Positions 33,354 through 33,679 of a DNA stretch of 33,679 nucleotides are shown here, piece after piece (position 1 is the first letter of the stretch; every line of letters starts with the position of its first letter). The position numbers and the translations under genes are program-made. The notes beneath the pieces are model-generated. The model was not told the DNA's origin. It made no database searches and saw only the letters and a program-made list of their open reading frames with translations. The DNA is from Bauldia sp. (GTDB taxonomy: Bacteria; Pseudomonadota; Alphaproteobacteria; Rhizobiales; Kaistiaceae), in assembly GCF_020442045.1 (NCBI RefSeq), contig NZ_JAGRLA010000049.1:1-33679 (forward strand). Reading direction: 5' to 3'.

Positions 33354-33679
33354 CCGGCCTTCGGCCGTCCGCGCCTCTTGCTTGTTTCCCTGTCGCGCCT
33401 CGCGGCGCTCCTCGCCTCTTGTTTGCATCCCTGTCCGGCCTCCGGCCGTCCGCGCCTCTTGTTTGTTTCCCGGTCCGGCCTCCGGCCGTCCTCGCCTCTT
33501 GCTCGCTTCCCGGTCCGGTCCATGGTGGCACGCGTTCGGACACGCCGTATCCTTGCCGCGCCCGGAGGCCGGGCCGGTTTGCGATCCTTCCGTCTTTGCG
33601 CCTCCTTCGAGGCTCCTCCGGCCTTCGGCCGTCCTCGCCTCTTGCTTGCCTCCCTGTCGCGCCTCGCGGCGCTCCTCGC
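33354..33679. repeat. Array of about 40-bp hairpin-bearing repeats (continues beyond window)
   Basis: Imperfect copies start at 33354, 33394, 33435, 33475 and (degenerate) 33515, then again at 33618 and 33658 after a 100-bp unrelated interval; the last is cut by the window end. The unit is about 40-41 bp. Each begins with a short palindrome, then a shared segment like TCCTCGCCTCTTGCTTG and a TTCCC(T/G)GT end. Two palindrome types occur: CCGGCC-TTC/TCC-GGCCG (copies 1, 3, 4, 6) and GCGCC-TCGC-GGCGC (copies 2 and 7). Arms change together so pairing is kept. The pair type 1 + type 2 occurs twice (33354 and 33618). The period is not a multiple of three, which argues against coding. Confidence 0.85.

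Noticed and set aside
33214..33543. Minus-strand frame across the repeats giving RRPDR/KQTRG-like repeats
   Set aside because: The repeat period (40-41 bp) rotates through frames, there is no ribosome site, and it overlaps recR antisense; the repetition is explained by the DNA repeats.
33354..33679. CRISPR array
   Set aside because: Copies are adjacent with no unique spacers, repeats are imperfect and no cas genes are present.

Overview
The window is GC-rich, densely coded bacterial chromosome. The genes suggest an alphaproteobacterium, most likely Hyphomicrobiales (Rhizobiales). Indicators are the ffs - dnaX - ybaB - recR block, a cytoplasmic NAD-dependent formate dehydrogenase of the Fds type, a CTTGAC-type -35 box before a tRNA gene, a TolB-like/TPR regulator of a kind common in rhizobia, and CUT2 sugar-transport genes with a ROK regulator. 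The family assignments come from motifs read by eye; no database search was run.

Layout, left to right. (1) 1-3.8 kb: the 5' part of a SET-domain protein gene (-), tRNA-Gly(CCC) (+), then a periplasmic HAD phosphatase and a formylglycine-type sulfatase (both -) separated by a strong terminator, and a small conserved protein (-). (2) 3.75-5.9 kb: a 313-bp divergent intergenic region with two clear palindromes, then a membrane-anchored TolB-like/TPR protein (+). (3) 5.9-13.1 kb: a tightly packed seven-gene minus-strand operon: ROK regulator, CUT2 ATPase, sugar-binding protein, permease, SDR dehydrogenase, D-serine dehydratase/D-threonine aldolase-like PLP enzyme, and SelA/DgaE-like PLP enzyme. 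It looks like uptake and breakdown of an amino-sugar or hydroxy-amino-acid compound that is not phosphorylated. A UUCG-capped hairpin lies between the binding-protein and permease genes. (4) 13.5-18.9 kb: the fds formate dehydrogenase operon fdsB-fdsA-fdhD-fdsD (+), without the usual first gene fdsG. (5) 18.9-22.2 kb: a double-PAS diguanylate cyclase (-), dodecin (+) and an amidase (-). (6) 22.3-24.7 kb: a copper-type P-type ATPase (-) behind a CsoR-like operator. (7) 25.0-29.0 kb: a CelD/BcsL-like acetyltransferase (+), a processive family-2 glycosyltransferase (-) that overlaps it tail to tail, and a membrane-anchored solute-binding protein (+). (8) 29.1-33.35 kb: ffs (SRP RNA), dnaX and ybaB, then an SDR and a cupin gene placed between ybaB and recR. 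(9) 33.35 kb to the end: an array of about 40-bp hairpin-bearing repeats that runs off the window.

The parts most worth pursuing are the two-PLP-enzyme catabolic operon, the fds operon without fdsG, the hairpin repeat array after recR, the SDR-cupin pair inside the recombination block, and the palindromic operators at about 3.86-3.90, 13.16 and 24.69 kb.
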